Shown in pieces: positions 40,805 to 48,948 of a stretch of 64,000 bases of DNA. The notes under the pieces were generated by a model, which saw only the letters and a program-made list of their open reading frames with translations, was not told the DNA's origin and did no database searches. This stretch comes from DATCLS01 sp035296625 (lineage in GTDB: Bacteria; Actinomycetota; Acidimicrobiia; Acidimicrobiales; VFJN01), in NCBI GenBank assembly GCA_035296625.1, contig DATHAO010000059.1, forward strand, positions 73,862 to 137,861. The letters are read 5' to 3'. The position numbers and the translations under genes are program-made. How positions within the stretch are numbered: the first letter of the stretch is position 1; each line of letters opens with the position of its first letter.

Positions 40805-43525
40805 CTACAGGAGCCGCATCCGCTCAGCCGCCGCGACGGCGTCGTTCCGGCCATCCACGGCGAGCTTACGGTAGATGTGCTTGAGGTGCGTCTTGACCGT
40901 GTTGACCGACACGCCGAGACGGTCCGCTATCTCGGCGTTGGACGCGCGGGTGGGCAGCATGGTCAGCACCATGAACTCTCGCTCGGTGAGCTGGTCGACC
41001 AGCTCCCTCGCCGGACCTAGCTGCGGAGCGGCGACGACATCGGGGGGCTCGACGATCGTTCGCAGGAACGCTGTCGGGGCGGCTCGGTAGAGCGCTCGTG
41101 CCGGGCCGAGGACATGATGTCCGGCGGACCGGAACAGCCCGATGTTCCGCTCGGTCTCGGCGTCGGCGACGACGTCGGCGAGCTGGTGACGCGCGGCAGT
41201 CTCGTCCCCGTCGAGGTCGTCGAGGATGGCCAGCCACATCCGGCGCTCGAGCCGGGCGCGTGGCTCCGGGTCGTCTGGCCATCGTGAGGCCAGTGCCCGT
41301 GCTGCCGCGAGGTCACCGCGTTCGATCGCGAGGCGGACCCGGGCCGCGACCACGTCGGTGTTGTCCTCGGCGCCCGTGCCGAGTGCTCGCTCGGCGCCCT
41401 CGACATCGCCGATCATCGCCCGCAGGCGGGCCTCGACCGCCCGCTGGCGGGCATGGACGGCGCGCGGATGCGGCGGGTGGGCGACGGACCGGCGCGCCGC
41501 CAGAACGGCCAGGCCGTCAGCCGGGCCGCGGGTGGTCAACGCCAGCAGCGCTCGTTCGACGGTGACGACGGTCGCGGCGACGCGATCGTGACTCGGGCTG
41601 GCCTCCCTCGCGGCCTGGTCCAGGCAGCTGGCGGCGCGGTCCAGCTCGTCGCGTTGGCGGGCGACGTGGGCGAGTGCGAGATAGGCATCGGTGGTGATGG
41701 GCTGGTCGTGGATACCGACCTGCCGGGCGAGCGAGAGTGCACGGGCGGCGAGCTCGTCGCCCAACGTGAGTCGTCCGCACCAGGCTTCGAGGAGGGCCAT
41801 GGAACCGAGGGCCCGGATCTGCCAGACGACGTGACTTCGGTCGGTCACATCCTCGAGGGCGGTCCGTGCCGAGGTTGTCTCGCCCTGGTGGAGGAGCGCT
41901 GTCCCCCGTGTGACGCGGGCCGCCGCCGAGACGTCCTGGCGGCTGCCGAGGAGGCCGAGGACGTTCGGGAGCGGGGTGTCGCCGACGGTCTCGACCGCGC
42001 GAAGGGCGCGATCGGCGGCAGCGACGGCCGGGGTGGTCGCGCCCTGCTGGAGGGCCCAGCGCGACCTCAGGACCGTGGCGACGACGCGCTCGGCGGCCGA
42101 CGTCGGGAGGGCGTCGATGGCATCCAGGTCATCGCCGGCCCCTGCCGGATCGCCGCCCATGACCGAGGCCCCCGCCCGCAGCAGCATCACGCGGGTGCGG
42201 CCTCGCCAGACAGTGCGGGGCACCATATCGATCCAGCGGGCGACCGTCATGGCTTCACCGCGGGCGAACAGCGCGCCGCTGTGGGTGAATGCCGCCGCGA
42301 AGACATCTTCCCACGCGGCGGCCTCGGCCAGATAGCCGACGCCCTCCTCGAGGTCGTCCCGTGCCAGATGCCACTCGGCCGCCCGGCGCAGGACCAGGCG
42401 CTCGCGGGTGGGGTCCTCGTCGTGCAGGTGGTGGCGAAGAAGCGTGCGGAGCAGTTGGTGATAGCGGAACCACTCGTGTCGGCCCTCGAGTCTGGTCACG
42501 AACAGCGACGTTCGGTGGAGCTCTTCGAGCATCGCTTGTCCGTCTCTGCCGCCCGTCACGAAGTCGCAGAGGGGGCCGCTCATGCGGTCGAGCACGCAGG
42601 TGGACAGGAGGAACCGCCGGGTCGCCTGTGGCTGGCGGCGCAGCACCTGGTCGGTGAGGTAGTCGGCGATGTGGCGGTCGTCGTCGGCGAAGGTTCGCAC
42701 GAACCGTTCGACGTCCGTGTGCCCTCGGAGGGACACCCCAGTGAGATGGAGGCCTACGGCCCATCCTTCGGTGCGGTCGATCAGGGCCCCGATCTGGGCG
42801 GCCGACAGCTTTCGGCCGGACAGCCGCTGGACGAGCTCGGTGGCTTCGTCGTGTCGGAACGCCAGGTCCTGCTGCCGTAGCTCGACGAGTGCGTCGGAGA
42901 GCCGGAGCCGGTAGTAGGGCAGCGGAGGATCGGTCCGTGTCGCCACGATGACGTGGATCCACCGCGGGACGTGTTCGATGAGCGCGCCGAGCTCGTCGAG
43001 GAGCGCCGAGTTGGACAGGACATGGAAATCGTCGAGCACGAGGGTGGTCGGGGGCACGCTCTCCAGCGCGGCGACGAGCGCGGTTGCGAACGCCGAGCCC
43101 ATCTTCGGGCCTCCCGGGTGCAGGCGGCCCAACACGGGCCCGGCCAGCGGCCGCCGCCCGGTCTCCAGCGCCCCGCAGAGGTCGCGAGCGAGTCGGGCCG
43201 GCTCGTTGTCCTCTGGCCTGAGTGTGAGCCACCTCACCCTCCTCGTCCGGTGCACCGCGGCCCATTGAGAGAGCAGCACCGTCTTGCCGTAGCCGGGCGG
43301 CGCCACGACGACCGTCGCGCGGCGCTGGGCGGCGACATCGAGGAAGGCGACGAGGCGATCGCGCGGTACGGCGAACGCAGGCACCCCGGGCGGCCTGAAC
43401 GTCTGCGCCCCGATCCCCTCCTGTCCCACGATCTCTCCGGCTCGCCACCTTCCAGCAACCGGGCGCCCGTCACGTCCCGTCGGTCCACCGTAGGCGGGCC
43501 GCTTTCCCAGTCTCACGCTCGACAC
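40805..43525 (-). CDS. MalT-like LuxR-family ATPase transcriptional regulator, paralogue (906 aa)
   Basis: Same architecture as its neighbour: Walker A APPGYGKT (75-82), TTLVLDDFHVLSNS, helical repeats and a C-terminal helix-turn-helix LTEREFMVLTMLPTRASNAEIADRLGVSVNTVKTHLKHIYRKLAVDGRNDAV. The recognition helices of the two proteins are alike (S(L/V)NT(L/V)KTHL..IYRKL), which suggests that they read the same sites. The start is uncertain: GTG 43525 is given, GTG 43429 is possible. Divergent from the SHOCT gene, with two operator-like palindromes between them. Confidence 0.88.
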   Translation of the reverse strand: MSSVRLGKRPAYGGPTGRDGRPVAGRWRAGEIVGQEGIGAQTFRPPGVPAFAVPRDRLVAFLDVAAQRRATVVVAPPGYGKTVLLSQWAAVHRTRRVRWLTLRPEDNEPARLARDLCGALETGRRPLAGPVLGRLHPGGPKMGSAFATALVAALESVPPTTLVLDDFHVLSNSALLDELGALIEHVPRWIHVIVATRTDPPLPYYRLRLSDALVELRQQDLAFRHDEATELVQRLSGRKLSAAQIGALIDRTEGWAVGLHLTGVSLRGHTDVERFVRTFADDDRHIADYLTDQVLRRQPQATRRFLLSTCVLDRMSGPLCDFVTGGRDGQAMLEELHRTSLFVTRLEGRHEWFRYHQLLRTLLRHHLHDEDPTRERLVLRRAAEWHLARDDLEEGVGYLAEAAAWEDVFAAAFTHSGALFARGEAMTVARWIDMVPRTVWRGRTRVMLLRAGASVMGGDPAGAGDDLDAIDALPTSAAERVVATVLRSRWALQQGATTPAVAAADRALRAVETVGDTPLPNVLGLLGSRQDVSAAARVTRGTALLHQGETTSARTALEDVTDRSHVVWQIRALGSMALLEAWCGRLTLGDELAARALSLARQVGIHDQPITTDAYLALAHVARQRDELDRAASCLDQAAREASPSHDRVAATVVTVERALLALTTRGPADGLAVLAARRSVAHPPHPRAVHARQRAVEARLRAMIGDVEGAERALGTGAEDNTDVVAARVRLAIERGDLAAARALASRWPDDPEPRARLERRMWLAILDDLDGDETAARHQLADVVADAETERNIGLFRSAGHHVLGPARALYRAAPTAFLRTIVEPPDVVAAPQLGPARELVDQLTEREFMVLTMLPTRASNAEIADRLGVSVNTVKTHLKHIYRKLAVDGRNDAVAAAERMRLL

Positions 43526-43537
43526 CCCTTTGGGTAA

Positions 43538-43554
43538 TCACCCGGAGTGGGTGA
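43538..43554. promoter_or_regulatory. Island operator site 3
   Basis: TCACCCG-GAG-TGGGTGA; perfect 6-bp arms. It lies 13 bp beyond the annotated start of the second MalT-like gene and 112 bp before the SHOCT gene. Confidence 0.5.
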
Positions 43555-43575
43555 GTCGTGCCGGATGATCCCACA

Positions 43576-43592
43576 TCGCCCGCGTGGGGTGA
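43576..43592. promoter_or_regulatory. Island operator site 4
   Basis: TCGCCCG-CGT-GGGGTGA, with a further right half-site GGGGTGA at 43610-43616. Site 4 ends 74 bp before ATG 43666. Confidence 0.45.
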
Positions 43593-43665
43593 TGCGCCCC
43601 CCGACGAGCGGGGTGACACTTGATCCGGGTCTCAGGGCCCCTCGATTCGAAGCAAGGAGAATCCG

Positions 43666-44061
43666 ATGGTCGCTGCAGAGTTCGGCACCGGGCAGGTCCT
43701 GTTGTCGATGCTGTACTTCTTCCTGTTCTTCATCTGGATCTGGCTCCTCATCTCGGTGTTCACCGACGTGATCAGGAGTGACGATCTGTCCGGATGGGCC
43801 AAGGCCGCATGGTCGCTGTTCGTCATCGTCCTGCCGTACCTGGGCGTGTTCATCTATCTGATCGTCCGCGGCCACAAGATGACCGAGCACTCGATGCAAC
43901 AGGCACGCATGCGGGACGAGATGTTCCGGGGCTACGTGAGAGAGGCCGCTGGGACGGCCCCGAGCGACGCCGATCAACTGTCGAAGCTCGCCTCCCTGCG
44001 GGCCGATGGCGTGATCGATGACGCCGAGTTCGAGCGCATGAAGGCCAAGGTCACCACGTGA
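43666..44061 (+). CDS. SHOCT-domain membrane protein (131 aa)
   Basis: Two transmembrane helices with the PLDc_N-like pattern (MLYFFLFFIWIWLLISVFTDVIRSDDLSGWAKAAWSLFVIVLPYLGVFIYLI) followed by a cytoplasmic region and a C-terminal SHOCT motif (DQLSKLASLRADGVIDDAEFERMKAKV). AAGGAG sits 9 nt before ATG 43666. SHOCT domains promote oligomerisation; proteins of this arrangement are common near stress regulators in actinobacteria. First gene of the right half of the island. Confidence 0.88.
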   Translation: MVAAEFGTGQVLLSMLYFFLFFIWIWLLISVFTDVIRSDDLSGWAKAAWSLFVIVLPYLGVFIYLIVRGHKMTEHSMQQARMRDEMFRGYVREAAGTAPSDADQLSKLASLRADGVIDDAEFERMKAKVTT

Positions 44062-44165
44062 GCTGTGTGCCATGACGGTCTCCGATGAGGAGCTGGTCGG
44101 CTGCTCGCGCTGGTATCGGAGGCCGACAGTGTCGACCCCAAGCTCCCGGTCCCCGCCCGCTCGGG

Positions 44166-44182
44166 TCACCCCCCAGGGGTGA
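44166..44182. promoter_or_regulatory. Island operator site 5 (best match)
   Basis: TCACCCC-CCA-GGGGTGA, perfect palindrome extended to GTCACCCC/GGGGTGAC (44165-44183); 35 bp before GTG 44218. Confidence 0.6.
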
Positions 44183-44217
44183 CGACTGTAGGCACAGCTT
44201 GAGGTACCACCGTTCGC

Positions 44218-44619
44218 GTGGCCCGTGTTGCGGCTGTACCCGAGAGACTCGCCCAAGGGGTGGCCGAGCGTGTGGTGGCCCTCGTCGTGGGTTCGCTCGA
44301 CCTGAACGCGCTCGTCGGCCGTGTCGATCTGAACGCCCTCCTCGATCAGATCGACGTCGACCGTGTGCTCGATCGTGTCGACCCCGATCAGCTGTTGGAT
44401 GGGCTCGACGTGAACGCGCTGCTCGATCGCATCGACGTCGACGGCCTGCTCGGCCGAGTCGACGTGAACGCCCTGCTGGCGCGCACCGACCTGGCCGCCA
44501 CGATGGCGGACGCGGCCACGAGCACGGCTGACGAGGCGCTCGACGCGCTGCGCCTGAGCGCGGTCCGGGCCGACGACGTGGTCGCTCGATGGTGCGCCCG
44601 GCTACTGGGCCGCGCATGA
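44218..44619 (+). CDS. Protein built of eight 9-residue VDxNALLDR repeats (133 aa)
   Basis: Residues 27-98 are eight back-to-back 9-mers of form (L/V/I)D(L/V)(N/D)xLLxR, for example VDLNALLDQ, IDVDRVLDR, LDVNALLDR. They are flanked by an N-terminal helix (ERLAQGVAERVVALVV) and a C-terminal helix. The regular Asp at position 2 and Leu at 6-7 suggest a solenoid or amphipathic array. Its stop overlaps the RDD gene start (ATGA), so both are coupled. Comparable VD repeats occur at the N-terminus of some actinobacterial RDD proteins (recollection); here they are a separate gene. TACCAC lies 7 nt before GTG 44218. Confidence 0.8.
   Translation: MARVAAVPERLAQGVAERVVALVVGSLDLNALVGRVDLNALLDQIDVDRVLDRVDPDQLLDGLDVNALLDRIDVDGLLGRVDVNALLARTDLAATMADAATSTADEALDALRLSAVRADDVVARWCARLLGRA
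44296..44511 (+). repeat. 27-bp coding tandem repeat (8 units)
   Basis: Encodes the eight 9-residue units. The units are diverged at third positions but keep the core GACGTGAACGC.CTGCT, so the array is maintained by protein selection rather than by recent duplication. Confidence 0.85.
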
Positions 44620-45155
44620 CCTCGGCCAGCCGTTACGCCGGAGCGGTCAGCCGGCTGGCCGCCTACGTCGTCGACGTCGTCCTGGTGTCCGGGATCTTCT
44701 CCGCGGGCGCCGCCGCGGTCGCGTTCCTCACGCGGGTGGTCACCGGCCGTCACCTCGGCCTGGACGGCGACCGGGATGTAGCCGGTGTCGCGTTGGCCGT
44801 CTGGTGGTTCCTCTACTTCTCCTTGTCGTGGGCCACCACCGGCATGACGCCCGGCATGGCCCTGCTCGGCGTCCGCGTGGTGCGCGCCGACGGGTCACCC
44901 GCCGGCGCCCGGCACGCCGTGCTCCGCACGCTGGCCTTCCCGCTGAGTGTGGCCCTCTTCGGCCTCGGCTTCCTCGGGATCCTGTTCCACACCCAACGCC
45001 GGGCCCTCCACGACCTGATCGCCAGCACCGCGGTCATCTACCTGCTCCATCAGGACCAAGCGACGCGCCGACGCACGGACCTCATGCCCCACCTCGTGCG
45101 GACGACCCCCGCCCGGGCACGCGACGCTGGTCGGGCCGATGAGCAGATCACGTAA
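44616..45155 (+). CDS. RDD-family membrane protein (179 aa)
   Basis: RDD domain: YAGAVSRLAAYVVDVVLVSGIFSAG (first helix with the Arg and Asp of the name), WWFLYFSLSWATTGMTPGMALLGVRVVRADG, and a last helix pair ending FHTQRRALHDLIASTAVIYLL. Three membrane helices. The C-terminal tail is Arg-rich. ATG 44616 overlaps the stop of the repeat protein. RDD proteins include ion antiporters and assembly factors; function here is open. Confidence 0.9.
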   Translation: MTSASRYAGAVSRLAAYVVDVVLVSGIFSAGAAAVAFLTRVVTGRHLGLDGDRDVAGVALAVWWFLYFSLSWATTGMTPGMALLGVRVVRADGSPAGARHAVLRTLAFPLSVALFGLGFLGILFHTQRRALHDLIASTAVIYLLHQDQATRRRTDLMPHLVRTTPARARDAGRADEQIT

Positions 45156-45431
45156 CCCGATGGGCGAGCGGCACCGGCAGGGTCGCATCGCAGTGACCGG
45201 GTGGACACCCAGTGGGGGCCGTCCGCGGGCTCCGCGGGCCACTCCGTCTCCAGCTCACCTTCGGCGTGCGCGGCAGGGATCACACGTGAGACGAGCGGGG
45301 ACGGGTGACGAACAACCCGCGCTCGCCCCTCCGACTCCAACGACCGTGCGGCTGCCAACATCGGTCCGAGGGGCAGGGCGGTCGTCGTCCCGTACGGATG
45401 GACCGCGCTGACCAGATCGGGCGCATCCACC
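45156..45431. other. Intergenic region between the RDD gene and the leuA promoter
   Basis: An opposite-strand frame (45430 down to 45050) covers it, but it runs into the RDD gene and its start lies within the leuA -35 region, so I do not call it. A GGGTGACGA half-site at 45304-45312 resembles the island operator arm. Nothing else stands out. Confidence 0.5.
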
Positions 45432-45461
45432 TTGACGCCGCCGCGGCAACTCCGGCACGAT
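45432..45461 (+). promoter_or_regulatory. Promoter of the leuA attenuated unit
   Basis: TTGACG (45432-45437), 18 nt, CACGAT (45456-45461), then 7 nt to the leader ATG at 45469. Confidence 0.65.
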
Positions 45462-45468
45462 GGTTCGG

Positions 45469-45504
45469 ATGCGCCCGCTCACCGCCGGCCTCCTCCTTAT
45501 GTAA
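45469..45504 (+). CDS. leuA leader peptide MRPLTAGLLLM
   Basis: An 11-codon frame ending TAA with three consecutive leucine codons (CTC CTC CTT) and one earlier Leu. It starts 7 nt after a -10 box and is directly followed by a perfect 10-bp hairpin and an intrinsic terminator. This is the layout of leucine-sensed attenuation; leuA attenuation by Leu-rich leaders is established in other actinobacteria. Confidence 0.82.
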   Translation: MRPLTAGLLLM

Positions 45505-45531
45505 GGCGAACACCCCACATAGGTGTTCGCC
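45505..45531 (+). promoter_or_regulatory. Leader hairpin of the leuA attenuator
   Basis: GGCGAACACC (45505-45514) pairs perfectly with GGTGTTCGCC (45522-45531), loop CCACATA, beginning at the base after the TAA. Confidence 0.7.
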
Positions 45532-45542
45532 CAGCCTCCTGT

Positions 45543-45574
45543 GCCCCTCCCGGCCAGGGGGCTTTTCAGTTTTC
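45543..45574 (+). terminator. Attenuator terminator before leuA
   Basis: GCCCCT (45543-45548) pairs with AGGGGGC (45556-45562, one bulge), followed by TTTTCAGTTTTC. 69 bp before the leuA start. Confidence 0.72.
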
Positions 45575-45642
45575 GGCCCACCTCTCATCCGGTCCACAGT
45601 CACCCCATCCAACGACCCGCCCACACAGCGAGAAGGAACGTC

Positions 45643-47337
45643 ATGCCTCCCGAACCGGTCACCCCCAAGCCGATGCCGTTCGCCAAGTACCGGCCGTTCC
45701 TCCCGATGCCCCTCTCCCTCGACGACCGCACGTGGCCCAACCGGCGCATCGAGAAGGCCCCCCTGTGGTGCTCGGTCGACCTGCGCGACGGCAACCAGGC
45801 CCTGATCGATCCGATGGACCCGGCGCGGAAGCGCACGATGTTCGAGACGCTCGTGCGGATGGGCTTCAAGGAGATCGAGGTCGGCTTCCCGTCGGCGAGC
45901 CAGCCCGACTTCGACTTCGTCCGCCAGCTCATCCAGGACGACCTGGTTCCCGAGGACGTCACGATCCAGGTACTGACGCAGTGCCGGCCCGAGCTGATCG
46001 AGCGCACGTACGAGTCGATCCGCGGCGCCCGCGAGGCGATCGTCCACTTCTACAACTCGACGTCGATCCTCCAGCGCCGGGTCGTGTTCGGGCTCGACTT
46101 CGCCGGCATCACCCAGATCGCCACCGACGCGGCCCATCTGGCCCGCAAGCTCGAGGACACGGTGCCGGGCACGGTCGTGCGCTACGAGTACTCCCCCGAG
46201 AGCTTCACCGGAACCGAGATCGACTACGCGGTGGAGATCTGCGCGGCGGTGGGCGAGGCCCTCGAGTTGGAGGCCGACGAGAAGGTCATCCTGAACCTGC
46301 CCGCCACGGTCGAGATGTACACGCCGAACATCTACGGCGACGTCATCGAGTACTTCCACCGCCACGTGCCCCATCGCGACCAGGTGGTGCTGTCGCTGCA
46401 CCCCCACAACGACCGGGGGACCGCGGTGGCGGCCGCCGAGTTCGGCGTCATGGCCGGCGCCGACCGGGTCGAGGGCACGCTGTTCGGCAACGGCGAGCGC
46501 ACCGGCAACGTGGACGTTGTCACCCTGGCGATGAACCTGTTCAGCCAGGGCGTCGACCCCGAGCTGGACATCACCGACATCGATCGCATCCGCCGGGTCG
46601 CCGAGTACGCCAACCGCCTGCCGGTGCACCCCCGGCATCCCTACGTCGGCGACCTCGTCTACACGGCGTTCTCGGGCAGCCACCAGGACGCCATCAAGAA
46701 GGGCCTCACCGCACTCGGCGACGACTACGACACCTGGGAGGTGCCGTACCTGCCGATCGACCCCAAGCACGTCGGCCGCTCCTACGAGGCCGTGATCCGG
46801 GTCAACAGCCAGTCCGGCAAGGGCGGCGTCGCCTACATCATGCAGGCCGAGCACGGCCTCGACCTGCCTCGCCGCCTGCAGATCGAGTTCTCGAGGGCGA
46901 TCCAGCACATCACCGAGGACACGGGGACCGAGATCACCCCCGGCCACATGTGGGACACCTTCGTCGCCGAGTACCTGCCCGAGGCGCCGCCCGTCGCGCT
47001 GGTGGGTCACGAGGCCACCACCGGCGAGCACGGCTCGAAGGTCACTGCCCAGCTGCTCGTCGACGGCGAGCACCGCACCGTCAGCGGTACCGGCAACGGC
47101 CCGATCGCCGCGTTCGTCGCCGCCATCCGGGACGAGCTCGGCGTCGACATCGACGTCGTCGACTACAGCGAGCACGCCGTGGGCGCCGGATCCGACGCCG
47201 TGGCCGTGGCCTACGTCGAGACCCAGAGCGGCGAGGGCGTGGTCCGCTGGGGCATCGGCATGCACGAGAGCATCACGACCGCCTCGCTGCACGCCGTGGT
47301 CTCCGCGGTCAACCGGCACCGGACCGCCGTCGGCTGA
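45643..47337 (+). CDS. leuA: 2-isopropylmalate synthase
   Basis: First committed leucine enzyme: condenses acetyl-CoA with 2-oxoisovalerate. 564 aa, the long LeuA type: PMPFAKYRPF start, catalytic WCSVDLRDGNQALIDPM, the metal-binding SLHPHNDRGTAVAAAE, GTLFGNGERTGNVD, and the C-terminal LeuA dimer/regulatory domain (GNGPIAAFVAAI, AVAYVET) that binds leucine for feedback. GAAGGA lies before ATG 45643. An upstream in-frame ATG at 45523 falls in the leader and is not used. It stands alone after its attenuator. Confidence 0.98.
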   Translation: MPPEPVTPKPMPFAKYRPFLPMPLSLDDRTWPNRRIEKAPLWCSVDLRDGNQALIDPMDPARKRTMFETLVRMGFKEIEVGFPSASQPDFDFVRQLIQDDLVPEDVTIQVLTQCRPELIERTYESIRGAREAIVHFYNSTSILQRRVVFGLDFAGITQIATDAAHLARKLEDTVPGTVVRYEYSPESFTGTEIDYAVEICAAVGEALELEADEKVILNLPATVEMYTPNIYGDVIEYFHRHVPHRDQVVLSLHPHNDRGTAVAAAEFGVMAGADRVEGTLFGNGERTGNVDVVTLAMNLFSQGVDPELDITDIDRIRRVAEYANRLPVHPRHPYVGDLVYTAFSGSHQDAIKKGLTALGDDYDTWEVPYLPIDPKHVGRSYEAVIRVNSQSGKGGVAYIMQAEHGLDLPRRLQIEFSRAIQHITEDTGTEITPGHMWDTFVAEYLPEAPPVALVGHEATTGEHGSKVTAQLLVDGEHRTVSGTGNGPIAAFVAAIRDELGVDIDVVDYSEHAVGAGSDAVAVAYVETQSGEGVVRWGIGMHESITTASLHAVVSAVNRHRTAVG

Positions 47338-47429
47338 GCCCGTCCCGCCCGGGGACGCCCCCACCAGGGCCGCAACCCGGGCGGGACCCGACGGGCATAG
47401 GCCCGGGCGGTGTGCCATCCTGCCGGCGG

Positions 47430-48887
47430 ATGCGGCGGCGGATCGTGCTCGGTCTCGTCGCAGCGGCCGCCCTGGCCGGCCTGACGGCGGGGGTCGCTGT
47501 TACGAAGGACGACCCGGATGCGCGCGCGACGGGCCCGCCCGCCGCGTCGACGTCGACCACGGCGCCGCCGGGCCGGGCGTCGCCGGGGGCGAGCGACGTC
47601 GGCGACCCGTACTTCCCGGGCCTCGGCAACGGCGGCTACGACGTCACCCACTACGCCCTCGACCTGACCTGGACGCCCGAGGATGCCCGGCTCGACGGCG
47701 TGGCCACGATCCGTGCGATCGCCACGCAGTGGCTGTCGCGCTTCGACCTGGACCTCGTCGGCCTCGACGTCGCCGGCGTGACGGTCGACGGCGTCGCCGC
47801 CGAGGTCGCCCGGGAGGGGGCGCGCGAGCTCGTGATCACGCCTTCCACGACCATCGCCCGCGGGGTCGACTTCCGGGTCGAGGTGACCTACGGGGGCCGC
47901 CCCGCCGCCCAGCCGTCGATCGACGGCGTCGAGCCGGGGTGGACGAGCGACGACGAGGGCGAGGTCCACGTCATCGGCGAGCCCGCCGGCGCCGCCACGT
48001 TCTTTCCTGTCAACGACCATCCGACCGACAAGGCGACCTACGAGCTGCGGGTGACCGTGCCCGAGGGGATGGCCGTGGCGGCGAACGGCACGCTGTCGGA
48101 CCGGCGAGCCCTCGGCGGAACGGAGCAGTGGACCTACCGGGCCGAGGACCCGATGGCGAGCTACCTCGTGCAGGTCGTGATCGCCAACCTCGCCTTCGAC
48201 CGGGACGTTGGCCCCGACGACCTACCGCTCCGCTACGCCTACGACCACGACGTGGCCGAGGTGGCCCGGCGGGCCATGACCCGCACGCCGGAGGCGATCG
48301 CGGCATTCGAGGAGATGTTCGGTCCCTACCCGTTCGAGTCCTACGGGACGGTCGTGGTCGACGAGGCGCTCTCGCTGGCGCTCGAGAGCCAGACGCTGTC
48401 GCTGTTCGGCGCGGACGCCCTGCGGGAGTCGGTGGTCGTCCACGAGCTGGCCCACCAGTGGTTCGGCGACGACGTGAGCCCCGCCACCTGGCGCGACATC
48501 TGGCTGAACGAGGGGTTCGCCACCTACGCCGAGTGGCTGTGGTCCGAGGCGTCGGGCGGCCCGTCGGCCGATGCCCTGGCGCGGCGCGCCGAGGCCGCCG
48601 CCCGCGACCTCGACGTGGCGCCGGCGGACCCCGGCCCCGACGACCTGTTCGCCGAGACCGTCTACGTCCGGGGCGCGCTGACGCTGCACGTCCTGCGCCA
48701 CGAGCTGGGCGACGACGGCTTCTTCGAGCTCCTGCGCACCTGGCTCGCCCGCTACGGCGGGCGCACCGCGTCGACCGCCGACTTCGAGGCGCTGGCCACC
48801 GACGCCGCCGGCGAGGACCTCAGCGCGTTGTTCTCGGCGTGGCTGCACCGCGCCGACGCCCCGGACCTCTCGGACTGGGAGGGGTAG
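47430..48887 (+). CDS. M1-family zinc metallopeptidase, exported (485 aa)
   Basis: A signal or anchor sequence (RRRIVLGLVAAAALAGLTAGVAV) precedes a Thr/Ala/Pro linker and an M1 domain. The zinc site HELAH is at 338-342 with the third ligand E361 in WLNEGFATYAEW. The usual GxMEN exopeptidase motif is ALESQT, as in other actinobacterial M1 relatives, so aminopeptidase specificity is uncertain. The protein lacks the C-terminal domain of larger M1 enzymes. ATG 47430 has CATCCT 8 nt upstream. Confidence 0.9.
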   Translation: MRRRIVLGLVAAAALAGLTAGVAVTKDDPDARATGPPAASTSTTAPPGRASPGASDVGDPYFPGLGNGGYDVTHYALDLTWTPEDARLDGVATIRAIATQWLSRFDLDLVGLDVAGVTVDGVAAEVAREGARELVITPSTTIARGVDFRVEVTYGGRPAAQPSIDGVEPGWTSDDEGEVHVIGEPAGAATFFPVNDHPTDKATYELRVTVPEGMAVAANGTLSDRRALGGTEQWTYRAEDPMASYLVQVVIANLAFDRDVGPDDLPLRYAYDHDVAEVARRAMTRTPEAIAAFEEMFGPYPFESYGTVVVDEALSLALESQTLSLFGADALRESVVVHELAHQWFGDDVSPATWRDIWLNEGFATYAEWLWSEASGGPSADALARRAEAAARDLDVAPADPGPDDLFAETVYVRGALTLHVLRHELGDDGFFELLRTWLARYGGRTASTADFEALATDAAGEDLSALFSAWLHRADAPDLSDWEG

Positions 48888-48935
48888 TGGCGCACGCCGG
48901 CGGGCAGGTCGTCCACCCCGTCGCCGTGCGCCCGC

Positions 48936-48941
48936 TAGCCT
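48936..48941 (+). promoter_or_regulatory. -10 box of the STAS gene (leaderless)
   Basis: TAGCCT, 7 nt before GTG 48949. Confidence 0.5.
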
Positions 48942-48948
48942 GCCGCCG

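Noticed and set aside
45050..45430. 126-codon minus-strand frame between the RDD gene and leuA
   Set aside because: It runs into the 3' end of the RDD gene and starts inside the leuA -35 region; no recognisable domain. Not excluded, but unsupported.
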